In this document: positions 1 to 7,634 of the stretch, piece after piece
How the letters are laid out: every line of letters begins with the position of its first letter
How positions within the stretch are numbered: the first letter of the stretch is position 1
From: Pseudomonas sp. SJZ074
Lineage (GTDB): Bacteria; Pseudomonadota; Gammaproteobacteria; Pseudomonadales; Pseudomonadaceae
Assembly: GCF_007828215.1 (NCBI RefSeq)
Contig: NZ_VIUE01000033.1
Span: 1-63,996 of the forward strand
Direction of reading: 5' to 3'
DNA length: 63,996 bases
The notes under the pieces: model-generated
What the model was told of the DNA's origin: nothing
Databases searched by the model: none
Seen by the model: only the letters and a program-made list of their open reading frames with translations
Program-made: the position numbers and the translations under genes

Positions 1-129
1 GTCCAAGGCCAGGGCGGCCGAGGACAGTGAAGATTTCCAAAACTCGGTATCCGGTAGATCGTAAGGCCGCTCCGCTTAAGTGAACAGCATTACGCAGTCA
101 AAGCGGGGGTTCTTCGCAAGGCCATGCCC
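1..129. other. Left edge, no assignable gene
   Basis: The stretch between the window edge and the pilA stop. On the plus strand one reading frame stays open from the edge to a TGA at 81-83 and would end in the residues RYPVDRKAAPLK. That could be the 3' end of a gene starting outside the window. A second plus frame is also open, to a TAA at 62-64, so I cannot choose between them. No tRNA-like fold or clear pilA terminator is visible here. Confidence 0.3.
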
Positions 130-552
130 TCAACCACCGGCAGCGGCACCGGTGCATCCAGCCGGCAGGTATTCCTGGGCCGCCGTCGAAGCACAGGTCC
201 AGACACCTGCTGCCGAGCGGGACATTGTAATGGTCTTGCCAAGTACCGGAGAGGGCGCATTCAACAAGGCGCACGATATGGTGCCCGTACCGTCCGCAGC
301 GGTACCTGTAACAGTCATCGTGCAATTACTGGTGGGGGTTGTTCCCCCAATATTGGCTAACGTAGGGCTGGTTCCCTGATTCATGACGTCTTCGAACGGC
401 ACTTTCAACGCGGAGACTTCCGCCAACCCTGCCGTCGCCTTTGCCCGCGCCTGGTACTTGGAATATTGCGGCAATGCAAACGTCGCCAGAATGCCGATGA
501 TCGCCACGACGATCAGCAGCTCGATCAAGGTAAAACCATTCTGCTTGCTCAT
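130..552 (-). CDS. pilA: Type IV major pilin PilA
   Basis: Major structural subunit of the type IV pilus. The 140-residue protein has a short prepilin leader (MSKQNG) followed by the class III pilin signature FTLIELLIVVAIIG; cleavage after Gly6 leaves Phe7 as residue 1 and Glu11 as the conserved Glu5. The hydrophobic N-terminal helix covers residues 7-30. There are four cysteines (77, 94, 120 and 133); the last pair fits the C-terminal disulfide loop of Pseudomonas pilins. A longer upstream reading frame exists, but the ATG at 552 gives the right leader length and is preceded by a purine-rich site (GGAGAGG). It is divergent from pilB and lies behind a sigma-54 promoter, as expected for a PilSR target. 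The identity is secure; the disulfide pairing is inferred. Confidence 0.95.
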   Translation of the reverse strand: MSKQNGFTLIELLIVVAIIGILATFALPQYSKYQARAKATAGLAEVSALKVPFEDVMNQGTSPTLANIGGTTPTSNCTMTVTGTAADGTGTISCALLNAPSPVLGKTITMSRSAAGVWTCASTAAQEYLPAGCTGAAAGG

Positions 553-599
553 AGACCTCTCCATTACATGAGGCGAAATCTCATGGTTGGAGGGGATAG

Positions 600-615
600 T
601 GCATGGCACATGCCA
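600..615 (-). promoter_or_regulatory. Sigma-54 promoter of pilA
   Basis: Read on the minus strand the sequence is TGGCATGTGCCATGCA. Compared with the RpoN consensus TGGCACG-N4-TTGCA, the -24 GG and -12 GC are both present at the required 10-bp spacing. Transcription would start near 590, giving a leader of about 38 nt before the pilA ATG at 552. PilR, encoded in this window, is the known RpoN-dependent activator of pilA in P. aeruginosa. Confidence 0.75.
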
Positions 616-718
616 ACCCTTGCGGCCCTGCCAGCCAGGGGTTCCAGGCCACAGAATGGCAACGTCCTACCCCAACAACCGCACTATCTGACGTTTTTTG
701 TCACCCTACCTCGCTGGT

Positions 719-747
719 TTGGCGTCGATGCTTGACTAGGCTATAAG
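719..747 (+). promoter_or_regulatory. Possible sigma-70 promoter of pilBCD
   Basis: TTGGCG at 719-724 and TATAAG at 742-747 are separated by 17 bp and lie about 30 bp before the pilB start. The match is moderate, but the position is right for a pilBCD promoter divergent from pilA. Confidence 0.4.
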
Positions 748-775
748 TCATGAACTGTCAGCAGTCGGTATTTCC

Positions 776-2476
776 ATGAATGACATCGCCCTCAGCGGCC
801 TGACCAAGCAACTGGTGCTGGCCGAGCTGATCACCGAGCAGAGCGCGCAGCAGGCGCAGCAACAAGCCCAACGCAACCGCATGCCCCTGGTCAGCTACCT
901 GGTGCAGAACAAACTGGTCCAGAGTCGCCAGGTTGCGGAAATCGCTTCGGAGCATTTCGGCGTTGCACTGCTGGACCTCAACAGCCTGGACAAGGAAAGC
1001 CAGCCCACCGGGCTTGTCAGTGAAAAACTGGTCCGGCAACACCATGCCCTGCCGCTGTGGCGGCGCGGCAACAAGCTGTTCGTGGGGATCTCCGATCCTA
1101 CCAACCACCAGGCCATCAACGACATCCAGTTCAGTACCGGCCTGACCACCGAAGCCATCCTGGTGGAAGACGACAAACTCAGCGACGCCATCGAGAAATT
1201 TTTCGAATCCAGCACTACGGGCCTGGAAGGCATGGGTGATGTTGATCTCGATGGCCTGGACATCGAATCGGATGACGATCGCAAGCAGGACGCCATCACC
1301 GGCCAGGACGCCGACGACGCGCCGGTGGTGCGGTTCGTCAACAAGATGCTGCTGGACGCGATCAAGGGCGGCTCTTCCGACCTGCACTTCGAACCCTATG
1401 AAAAATCCTACCGGGTGCGGGTGCGCACCGACGGCATGTTGCGGGAAGTGGCCAGGCCGCCGACCCAACTGGCCAGCCGCATCGCCGCGCGCCTGAAAGT
1501 CATGGCCAGCCTGGATATTTCCGAGCGACGCAAGCCGCAGGACGGCCGGCTGAAAATGCGCCTGTCGAAAAGCAAGTCCATCGACTTCCGGGTCAATACC
1601 CTGCCCACGCTCTGGGGCGAAAAAGTGGTGATCCGGATCCTCGACCCGTCCAGTGCGCAAATGGGTATCGATGCCCTGGGCTACGAACCGGATCAGAAGG
1701 AGCTCTACCTCGCAGCCCTCAAGCAACCCCAAGGGCTGATCCTGGTCACCGGGCCGACCGGCTCGGGCAAGACTGTCTCGCTCTACACCGGCTTGAATAT
1801 CCTAAATACCGTGGACATCAACATTTCCACCGCCGAAGACCCGGTGGAAATCAACATGGAAGGCATCAACCAGGTCAACGTGAACCCACGCCAGGGGCTG
1901 GATTTTGCCCAGGCCCTGCGCTCCTTCCTGCGCCAGGATCCGGACGTGATCATGGTGGGTGAGATCCGCGACCTGGAAACGGCCGAAATCGCCATCAAGG
2001 CCGCCCAGACCGGGCACATGGTGCTCTCTACCCTGCACACCAACAGCGCCGCCGAAACCCTGATCCGCTTGCAGAACATGGGCATTCCCGGCTTTAACAT
2101 CGCCACGGCGGTCCACCTGATCATCGCCCAGCGCCTGGCGCGAAAACTGTGCAACCAATGCAAGAAAGCCACGGAGATTCCCGAAGAAACCCTGCTCAAG
2201 GAAGGTTTCCCCAAGGAACGCATCGGCTCATTCACGATCTATGAGCCGGTCGGTTGCGAACAGTGCAACAACGGCTACAAGGGGCGCGTGGGGGTTTACG
2301 AAGTAGTGAAAAATACGCCCGAGCTGCAACGGTTGATCATGGCCGAGGGAAATTCCCTGGAAATCGACCTGCAAATGCGCAAGGACGGTTTCAATGACCT
2401 GCGCACTTCGGGGCTGCTCAAAGTGATGCAAGGCGTGACCAGCCTGGAAGAAATCAACCGGGTCACCAAGGACTGA
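776..2476 (+). CDS. pilB: Type IV pilus extension ATPase PilB
   Basis: Hexameric cytoplasmic ATPase that powers pilus extension by turning the PilC platform. It has 566 residues, the usual length. The N-terminal T2SSE/MshEN-type domain is followed by the ATPase core, with a Walker A GPTGSGKT at about residues 326-333, Asp and His boxes, and a Walker B around the IMVGEIRD segment. A tetracysteine zinc site (CNQC and CEQC, about residues 458-497) is typical of PilB. It starts the pilBCD run: the stop is followed 2 nt later by pilC. It is divergent from pilA. Confidence 0.97.
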   Translation: MNDIALSGLTKQLVLAELITEQSAQQAQQQAQRNRMPLVSYLVQNKLVQSRQVAEIASEHFGVALLDLNSLDKESQPTGLVSEKLVRQHHALPLWRRGNKLFVGISDPTNHQAINDIQFSTGLTTEAILVEDDKLSDAIEKFFESSTTGLEGMGDVDLDGLDIESDDDRKQDAITGQDADDAPVVRFVNKMLLDAIKGGSSDLHFEPYEKSYRVRVRTDGMLREVARPPTQLASRIAARLKVMASLDISERRKPQDGRLKMRLSKSKSIDFRVNTLPTLWGEKVVIRILDPSSAQMGIDALGYEPDQKELYLAALKQPQGLILVTGPTGSGKTVSLYTGLNILNTVDINISTAEDPVEINMEGINQVNVNPRQGLDFAQALRSFLRQDPDVIMVGEIRDLETAEIAIKAAQTGHMVLSTLHTNSAAETLIRLQNMGIPGFNIATAVHLIIAQRLARKLCNQCKKATEIPEETLLKEGFPKERIGSFTIYEPVGCEQCNNGYKGRVGVYEVVKNTPELQRLIMAEGNSLEIDLQMRKDGFNDLRTSGLLKVMQGVTSLEEINRVTKD

Positions 2477-2478
2477 AC

Positions 2479-3696
2479 ATGGCGGTCAAGGCAGTAAAAA
2501 CCGATACCTACACCTGGGAAGGCAAAGACCGCAAAGGCACCAGGATGTCCGGAGAGCTGACCGGCCAGAGCCCGGCCCTGGTCAAGGCGCAATTGCGCAA
2601 ACAAGGCATCAACCCGGAAAAGGTACGCAAGAAATCCACTTCGATATTCAGCAAGGGCAAACGCATCAAGCCACTGGATATCGCCCTCTTCACCCGCCAG
2701 ATGGCGACGATGCTCAAGGCCGGTGTCCCGCTGCTGCAAGCCTTCGACATCATTGGCGAAGGTTTCGACAATGCCAACATGCGCAAGCTGGTGGACGAGG
2801 TGAAACAGGAGGTCGCCGCCGGCAACAGTTTCGCCGCGTCGTTGCGCAAGTGCCCGCAATACTTCGATGAGTTGTATTGCAACCTGGTGGACGCCGGTGA
2901 ACAGGCCGGCGCCCTGGACACCCTGCTGGACCGGGTCGCGACCTACAAGGAAAAGAGCGAGGCCCTCAAGGCCAAGATCAAGAAAGCCATGACCTATCCG
3001 GCAGCTGTTGTGGTCGTCGCGGCAGTGGTCACCGGCATTCTGCTGGTCAAGGTGGTGCCGCAATTCGAATCGGTGTTCGCCGGGTTCGGCGCGAAACTGC
3101 CTGCGTTCACCGTGATGGTCATCGGCCTGTCGGAGTTCATGCAAGACTCATGGTGGCTGCTGCTGGGCGGGGCGGTGGGCGCGTTTTTTGGCGTGAGGTA
3201 TGCGCTCAGGCGCTCCCAGGGCTTTCGTGACTGGCGCGATAAATGGCTGCTCAAGCTGCCGCTGGTGGGCGCCCTGATGTACAAATCCGCAGTAGCCCGC
3301 TACGCCCGGACACTGTCCACCACCTTCGCCGCCGGCGTGCCACTGGTAGAAGCGTTGGACTCGGTCTCCGGCGCCACCGGCAACGTGGTGTTCAAACGTG
3401 CGGTCCAGCGCATCCGGCAGGATGTCTCGACCGGCATGCAGTTGAATTTTTCCATGCGCGCCTCAGGCATATTCCCGAACCTGGCGATTCAGATGACCGC
3501 CATCGGCGAGGAATCCGGGGCGCTGGACGACATGCTCGACAAGGTGGCAAGTTTCTATGAGGCCGAGGTCGACAACCTGGTGGACAACCTCACCAGCCTG
3601 ATGGAACCGTTCATCATGGTGGTCCTGGGGGTGGTCGTCGGCGGTCTGGTGGTTGCCATGTACCTGCCCATCTTTCAACTCGGCTCTGCGATCTGA
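2479..3696 (+). CDS. pilC: Type IV pilus inner-membrane platform protein PilC
   Basis: Inner-membrane platform (GspF family) that couples the PilB and PilT motors to pilin insertion and removal. The 405-residue length matches the family. Two repeated T2SSF cytoplasmic domains (about residues 70-195 and 275-395) each begin with a FTRQMATML-like or YARTLSTTF-like segment and are followed by membrane helices, including a hydrophobic stretch at about 170-190 and one at the C-terminus. It is packed between pilB and pilD with almost no spacing, so it is translated as part of one operon. Confidence 0.97.
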   Translation: MAVKAVKTDTYTWEGKDRKGTRMSGELTGQSPALVKAQLRKQGINPEKVRKKSTSIFSKGKRIKPLDIALFTRQMATMLKAGVPLLQAFDIIGEGFDNANMRKLVDEVKQEVAAGNSFAASLRKCPQYFDELYCNLVDAGEQAGALDTLLDRVATYKEKSEALKAKIKKAMTYPAAVVVVAAVVTGILLVKVVPQFESVFAGFGAKLPAFTVMVIGLSEFMQDSWWLLLGGAVGAFFGVRYALRRSQGFRDWRDKWLLKLPLVGALMYKSAVARYARTLSTTFAAGVPLVEALDSVSGATGNVVFKRAVQRIRQDVSTGMQLNFSMRASGIFPNLAIQMTAIGEESGALDDMLDKVASFYEAEVDNLVDNLTSLMEPFIMVVLGVVVGGLVVAMYLPIFQLGSAI

Positions 3697-3697
3697 C

Positions 3698-4567
3698 ATG
3701 CCCCTGAGCGAATTTTTCGTGCTTTATCCCATGGCCTTCGTGCTGACAGCGCTTTTGCTCGGGCTGATCGTCGGCAGCTTCCTCAATGTCCTGGTGTGGC
3801 GCCTGCCCAAGATGCTCACCCGGGAATGGCGGCTGCAGGCCCACGATCTGCTGGGCCTGCCTGCCGAAACACCCGGCCCGGTCTACAATCTGATGCTGCC
3901 CCACTCCCAATGCCCCCACTGCGGCCACCGTATCCGGGCCTGGGAAAATATCCCGTTGTTCAGCTACCTCGCATTGCATGGCCGCTGTTCCAGTTGCACC
4001 ACCCCCATTGGGCGCCGCTACCCTCTTACCGAGCTGGCCTGCGGTGCACTGTCGGCGTTCGTCGCCTGGCATTTCGGCTTCGGTTGGCAAGCCGCGCTGG
4101 TGATGGTCTTGAGCTGGGGCCTGCTGGGCATGAGCCTGATCGATGCCGAGCATCAATTGCTGCCCGATACACTGGTGCTGCCGTTATTGTGGCTTGGGCT
4201 GATCGTCAACAGCTTCGGACTGTTCGTCTCGCTTAACCAGGCGATGTGGGGCGCGATAGCCGGTTACCTGGCGTTGTGGTCGGTGTTCTGGATCTTCAAG
4301 TTGATCACCGGCAAGGAAGGCATGGGCTATGGCGACTTCAAGCTGCTGGCGATGCTCGGGGCCTGGGGTGGCTGGCAGATCCTGCCGCTGACCTTGCTGC
4401 TGTCGTCGCTGGTAGGCGCCGTGGTCGGGGTCATCGTGCTGCGCATGCGCAATGCCCCGGCTTCGACACAGATCCCCTTCGGGCCCTATTTGGCCATTGC
4501 TGGCTGGATTGCCTTGCTCTGGGGTGGTCAAATAACCGACTTCTATTGGCACTCTGTCGGTTTCTAA
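3698..4567 (+). CDS. pilD: Prepilin peptidase / N-methyltransferase PilD
   Basis: Bifunctional membrane aspartic protease that cleaves prepilin leaders and methylates the new N-terminus of PilA, the minor pilins and type II secretion pseudopilins. The 289-residue protein has the cytoplasmic zinc loop with two CxxC pairs (about Cys72/75 and Cys97/100). Both catalytic aspartates are in place, one in the LIDAEHQLLPD segment and one in the GYGDFK (GxGD) motif, and there are multiple membrane segments. I use the ATG at 3698, which follows the pilC stop directly; an in-frame extension overlapping pilC is not credible. Confidence 0.96.
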   Translation: MPLSEFFVLYPMAFVLTALLLGLIVGSFLNVLVWRLPKMLTREWRLQAHDLLGLPAETPGPVYNLMLPHSQCPHCGHRIRAWENIPLFSYLALHGRCSSCTTPIGRRYPLTELACGALSAFVAWHFGFGWQAALVMVLSWGLLGMSLIDAEHQLLPDTLVLPLLWLGLIVNSFGLFVSLNQAMWGAIAGYLALWSVFWIFKLITGKEGMGYGDFKLLAMLGAWGGWQILPLTLLLSSLVGAVVGVIVLRMRNAPASTQIPFGPYLAIAGWIALLWGGQITDFYWHSVGF

Positions 4568-4577
4568 CGATTTCCTT

Positions 4578-5201
4578 ATGAACAATCCCGTGGAAAAACC
4601 CTGGATTCTCGGCCTGACCGGCGGCATCGGCAGCGGCAAAAGCGCCGCGGCCCAGCATTTCATCGACCTGGGCGTGCATGTGATCGACGCCGATCATGCG
4701 GCGCGCTGGGTGGTCGAACCGGGACGTCCGGCGCTGGCGAAAATTGCCGAACACTTCGGCCCGGGCGTGCTTCAGGCCGACGGCACACTGGACCGCGCAG
4801 CCCTGCGCAAGCTGATTTTCGAGAACGCCGATGAGCGCCGCTGGCTCGAGGCGCTGCTGCATCCGTTGATCGCCGACGAAATTGCCCATCACCTGGCCCA
4901 GGCCCGGTCAACATACGCAATCCTGGTGTCACCTCTGTTGATCGAGTCAGGGCAGTACGCGATGACCCAACGCATCCTGGTGATCGACGCGCCTGAACAA
5001 CTTCAGATTGAACGGACCTTGCAACGCGACCGGATCAGCGAGCAACAGGTTCAGGCGATCCTCCAGGCACAATCCAGCCGTCAGGATCGCCTGGCCCATG
5101 CCGACGACGTGGTGGTCAACGACCGCGACCTCGCCTGGCTGCACAGCGAGGTCGAACGCTTGCATCATTTTTACCTTACATTACGTGGAGGCCAAACATG
5201 A
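4578..5201 (+). CDS. coaE: Dephospho-CoA kinase CoaE
   Basis: Catalyses the last step of coenzyme A synthesis, phosphorylating the 3'-hydroxyl of dephospho-CoA with ATP. The 207-residue protein opens with the P-loop GLTGGIGSGKS (residues 12-22). The VIDAD substrate-binding segment follows, and further along is the LVSPLLIE region of the lid side. It lies 10 nt after pilD, and its stop overlaps the start of yacG by 4 nt, which suggests translational coupling. The pilBCD-coaE-yacG order is conserved in pseudomonads. Confidence 0.96.
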   Translation: MNNPVEKPWILGLTGGIGSGKSAAAQHFIDLGVHVIDADHAARWVVEPGRPALAKIAEHFGPGVLQADGTLDRAALRKLIFENADERRWLEALLHPLIADEIAHHLAQARSTYAILVSPLLIESGQYAMTQRILVIDAPEQLQIERTLQRDRISEQQVQAILQAQSSRQDRLAHADDVVVNDRDLAWLHSEVERLHHFYLTLRGGQT

Positions 5202-5404
5202 GCCAGATCCCAACCGTTGATTGCCCGACCTGCGGCGCCCCTGTCGAATGGACTCCGGAGAGCAAGTTCCGGCCATTCTGTTCCGATCGCTGCAAACTCA
5301 TCGACCTCGGTGCCTGGGCGTCGGAAGAACACAAGATCCCCGTCAGCCCCGATGCCGAGGACGAGCTGTTCAGCGAAGACTTCAACCCCCGCTCACACCA
5401 CTAA
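5198..5404 (+). CDS. yacG: DNA gyrase inhibitor YacG
   Basis: Small zinc protein that, in E. coli, binds GyrB and inhibits gyrase. The 68-residue protein carries the family's four zinc cysteines (Cys9, Cys12, Cys28 and Cys32, as CPTC and CSDRC) and an acidic C-terminal tail rich in Glu and Asp, known to contact GyrB. Its start overlaps the coaE stop (ATGA). At the 3' end it overlaps the convergent gene at 5401-5616 by 4 nt. Confidence 0.93.
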   Translation: MSQIPTVDCPTCGAPVEWTPESKFRPFCSDRCKLIDLGAWASEEHKIPVSPDAEDELFSEDFNPRSHH

Positions 5405-5616
5405 GGCCGCATGAAACCGTAGTCCTGTTTATCGTCGAGATTTTCCGCCAGGAAGTTCAACTCATCGGCCAGGTCCTCGGCGCTGCGCACTGTCTTGCTC
5501 TGCTGCACGATCGCACTGAGCAAGGCTCGCAGGCTCAGGCCTGGATCAATACCGATTTCCGTGGCGGCATCGTGGCTACGCCTGATCTCTTGTCTGGCCC
5601 ATTCATAAACACTCAT
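5401..5616 (-). CDS. Conserved hypothetical 71-residue protein
   Basis: Small predicted cytoplasmic protein, mostly helical, rich in charged residues and Leu, with no membrane segment. I chose the ATG at 5616 (MSVYEWARQ) because a CAGGAG site lies 7-12 nt upstream; the longer frame has a poor N-terminus. It is convergent with yacG, with stops overlapping. A small gene sits at this place in P. aeruginosa (PA4531, from memory). I assign no function. It could be co-transcribed from the permease gene at 6366, 64 nt upstream. Confidence 0.7.
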   Translation of the reverse strand: MSVYEWARQEIRRSHDAATEIGIDPGLSLRALLSAIVQQSKTVRSAEDLADELNFLAENLDDKQDYGFMRP

Positions 5617-5679
5617 CGCTGTGCTCCTGGAAGTTTTCCAGAGCATGAGCGGCACCAGCCTGCAAGACCTTGATATGCA

Positions 5680-6366
5680 TCAAGATTTATCGTCATCCTT
5701 CCAGGGTGCCGACAGATAGCGCGTGCGGTTGAAAGTCTCCAGCCATTCAGGGCTGAACACCACCAGTGCACTGATCACCATGCCGTTGATGAACGCTTCG
5801 GGAAAAATGATCAACCAGAGGTAGCCGATGAAATCGCTCAGCCAGTAAGGCATGGCGAACACCCCGTCGTACCACAACAGCCCCAGCCCCAGCAGCAGGC
5901 ACAGCAATGCCGACAGCGCCGCGGCGAGGAACCCCGAGCAGAATATATACACGAACAGATTACGCGGCTGGGCACGCTCCACGAGGATCGCACAGCATTC
6001 GGTAACCAGCACCGGCAGCAGGACCAATAGCACCCCATTGACGCCCAGCGCCACCATGTCCTGGCGCCCCAGCAGCACCAGTGCAAGCTGGGCGATGAGG
6101 CCGCCAAGCATCGCCAGCGGCCAGTCCAGCAGCAGTGTCACAGCGGTCATGCCGATGAAGTGATAGGACACACCGGTGTCGAAATCCCGGCGCACCAGCC
6201 ACAGCATGAACAGCGCCAGCACCGTGCCGAACAGCAGGTGCTGGCGACGGCTGTCGGTAAACAGCTCCACCCACGGCGCCCGCCACGCCGCCCAGGCCAG
6301 CACCGGCACATAAATCAGCCAGCCGACCACGAGGGTCTGTGGTGAGAGCAGTTCGGCTCCGATCAT
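5680..6366 (-). CDS. Membrane protein, ECF-type permease (CbiM-like)
   Basis: Integral membrane protein of 228 residues with about six or seven hydrophobic segments separated by short loops. The overall look, the location next to yacG and the FPEAFINGM motif near the C-terminus resemble proteins annotated in pseudomonads as energy-coupling factor transporter permeases of the CbiM family. No ATPase or T-component is encoded nearby, so the substrate and even the transport role are uncertain. The ATG at 6366 begins MIGAELLS; the longer frame adds six residues with no better ribosome site. Confidence 0.75.
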   Translation of the reverse strand: MIGAELLSPQTLVVGWLIYVPVLAWAAWRAPWVELFTDSRRQHLLFGTVLALFMLWLVRRDFDTGVSYHFIGMTAVTLLLDWPLAMLGGLIAQLALVLLGRQDMVALGVNGVLLVLLPVLVTECCAILVERAQPRNLFVYIFCSGFLAAALSALLCLLLGLGLLWYDGVFAMPYWLSDFIGYLWLIIFPEAFINGMVISALVVFSPEWLETFNRTRYLSAPWKDDDKS

Positions 6367-6400
6367 GGGATTACACCTTACCAACAGCCGGCCCAGACTC

Positions 6401-6534
6401 TGTGGCGAAGGGATTTATCCTCGTTGGGCTGCAGTGCAGCCCCAAGAATCAGCGACCGCGATATATCAGACAGGCCAGGCGCGGTCACTATGGGCGTGCT
6501 GCGCACGCCAACGGGGATAAACCCCCTCGCCACA
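6401..6534. repeat. Paired REP element, class TGTGGCGA
   Basis: Imperfect 134-bp palindrome. The outer arms are TGTGGCGAAGGGATTTATCC and, at the other end, a complementary GGGATAAACCCCCTCGCCACA. An inner GGGCTGC/GCAGCCC hairpin lies next to the left arm. The same design recurs at 20411-20542 and 28199-28291, so this is one repeat family. It lies between divergent genes. Confidence 0.8.
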
Positions 6535-6651
6535 AGGGTTTGTGCAAAGCTTTTTTTCTTTGATTGGGTGACAGAGTCTACACCCCAACCAAGCTCCATT
6601 AATCAACGCAACGCTTCCAGCTTGTCGCAATTGAACGCTAAGCTTGAGCTC

Positions 6652-7278
6652 ATGGATGATTCCGATTACTTACGCCTGCTGACCATCGCGGCCGAGCAAG
6701 CCAACGCGTTTCTCTCCAATGCCCGCAAATGGGAGCGTGAGCGTTGGGTCTGCCAGCGACTGCTGCAAGGGCTGAACGTGCCCTACCGCGCCGACGAATT
6801 CGCCCCCGCCGGGGAGCCACCGGACGTGTTGTTCCGTGATGCCAACTTCGAGGTGTTCTTCGTCCTCGACGAGGGCCGGCGGCTCAATGATGAATGGCGT
6901 GACGAACTGCAACGCCGCCGCAGTGCATTCTCCCTGAGCCAACTGGTGCGCCGTGAAGCCAAGCCCAGGCGGATTCCGGCCAATGAATTCCTGCTGAGGC
7001 TGGCGCCGACCCTGCGCAAGAAAGCCCACAACTACACCGAACGCGGCATGGACCTGGGAGAGCTGGATATCATTGCCTTCGCCAGCCTGAAGCGCGAAGT
7101 GCTGGACCTCAACAGCCACTTCCCGCCGCCTACCGAATACTTGCGCCAGGGCTGGCGCTCGCTGTCGCTGGTGGGGCCGACCTTCGCCCGGGTGCTGTTC
7201 GCCCATCCCGATGCCCCGGACTTCCTGCGGGGCAACCTGGGGCGCAGCATCGTGTTCGATGTGGGGATCAGCCTGTGA
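6652..7278 (+). CDS. DUF1780 family protein
   Basis: Predicted cytoplasmic protein of 208 residues, matching the DUF1780 family found in pseudomonads (PA4535-like, from memory). Visible features are an N-terminal helical region with a WERERWVCQRLL segment and a beta-rich middle with VLFRDANFEVFFVLDEGRR. That middle recalls a restriction-endonuclease-like fold, which is only an impression. I use the ATG at 6652, which gives the family length; the frame continues upstream into the REP element and is not coding there. It is followed by the DUF3094 gene. Function unknown. Confidence 0.8.
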   Translation: MDDSDYLRLLTIAAEQANAFLSNARKWERERWVCQRLLQGLNVPYRADEFAPAGEPPDVLFRDANFEVFFVLDEGRRLNDEWRDELQRRRSAFSLSQLVRREAKPRRIPANEFLLRLAPTLRKKAHNYTERGMDLGELDIIAFASLKREVLDLNSHFPPPTEYLRQGWRSLSLVGPTFARVLFAHPDAPDFLRGNLGRSIVFDVGISL

Positions 7279-7379
7279 ATCGTCACCGCGTCCGACACCT
7301 GGCGGCTATGCTGTTCGCAGCCGCAGGCAATCCCCTGTAACGTACACACACTTCGCAACGTCTACCTGACGAGGCCTTT

Positions 7380-7553
7380 ATGACCAGCCGCCTGAACCCT
7401 GACGACCAGAAGCATGTCGAAGAGTACCTGCAATTGTCCCAGCACCGAGTCGAGCGCCGGCCTTTCCGGCCGTGGATGCTCCTGGTGGTGGTGCTGGCCG
7501 TGACGATCGGCCTGGGCCTGTTGAGCCGACTGATCAGTTACCTGACGCTATGA
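7380..7553 (+). CDS. DUF3094 family small membrane protein
   Basis: A 57-residue protein with a charged N-terminal half (LNPDDQKHVEEYLQLSQHRVE) and one membrane helix near the C-terminus (WMLLVVVLAVTIGLGLL). This is the layout of the DUF3094 family, which sits next to ndh in Pseudomonas. The ATG follows a GAGG site (7371-7374). It precedes ndh by 82 nt on the same strand. No function is known; a role linked to the NADH dehydrogenase is only a guess from position. Confidence 0.8.
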   Translation: MTSRLNPDDQKHVEEYLQLSQHRVERRPFRPWMLLVVVLAVTIGLGLLSRLISYLTL

Positions 7554-7634
7554 GCTGCCTGCTATCGAGGGATACGACACTGGCGCTCGCGAGGGTAACG
7601 GCACCGATTTCCTTTAGCCTTGCGAGATATCCCC

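Noticed and set aside
80..379. 99-codon plus-strand frame opposite pilA
   Set aside because: It lies mostly over the pilA coding sequence in antisense and has no recognisable content.
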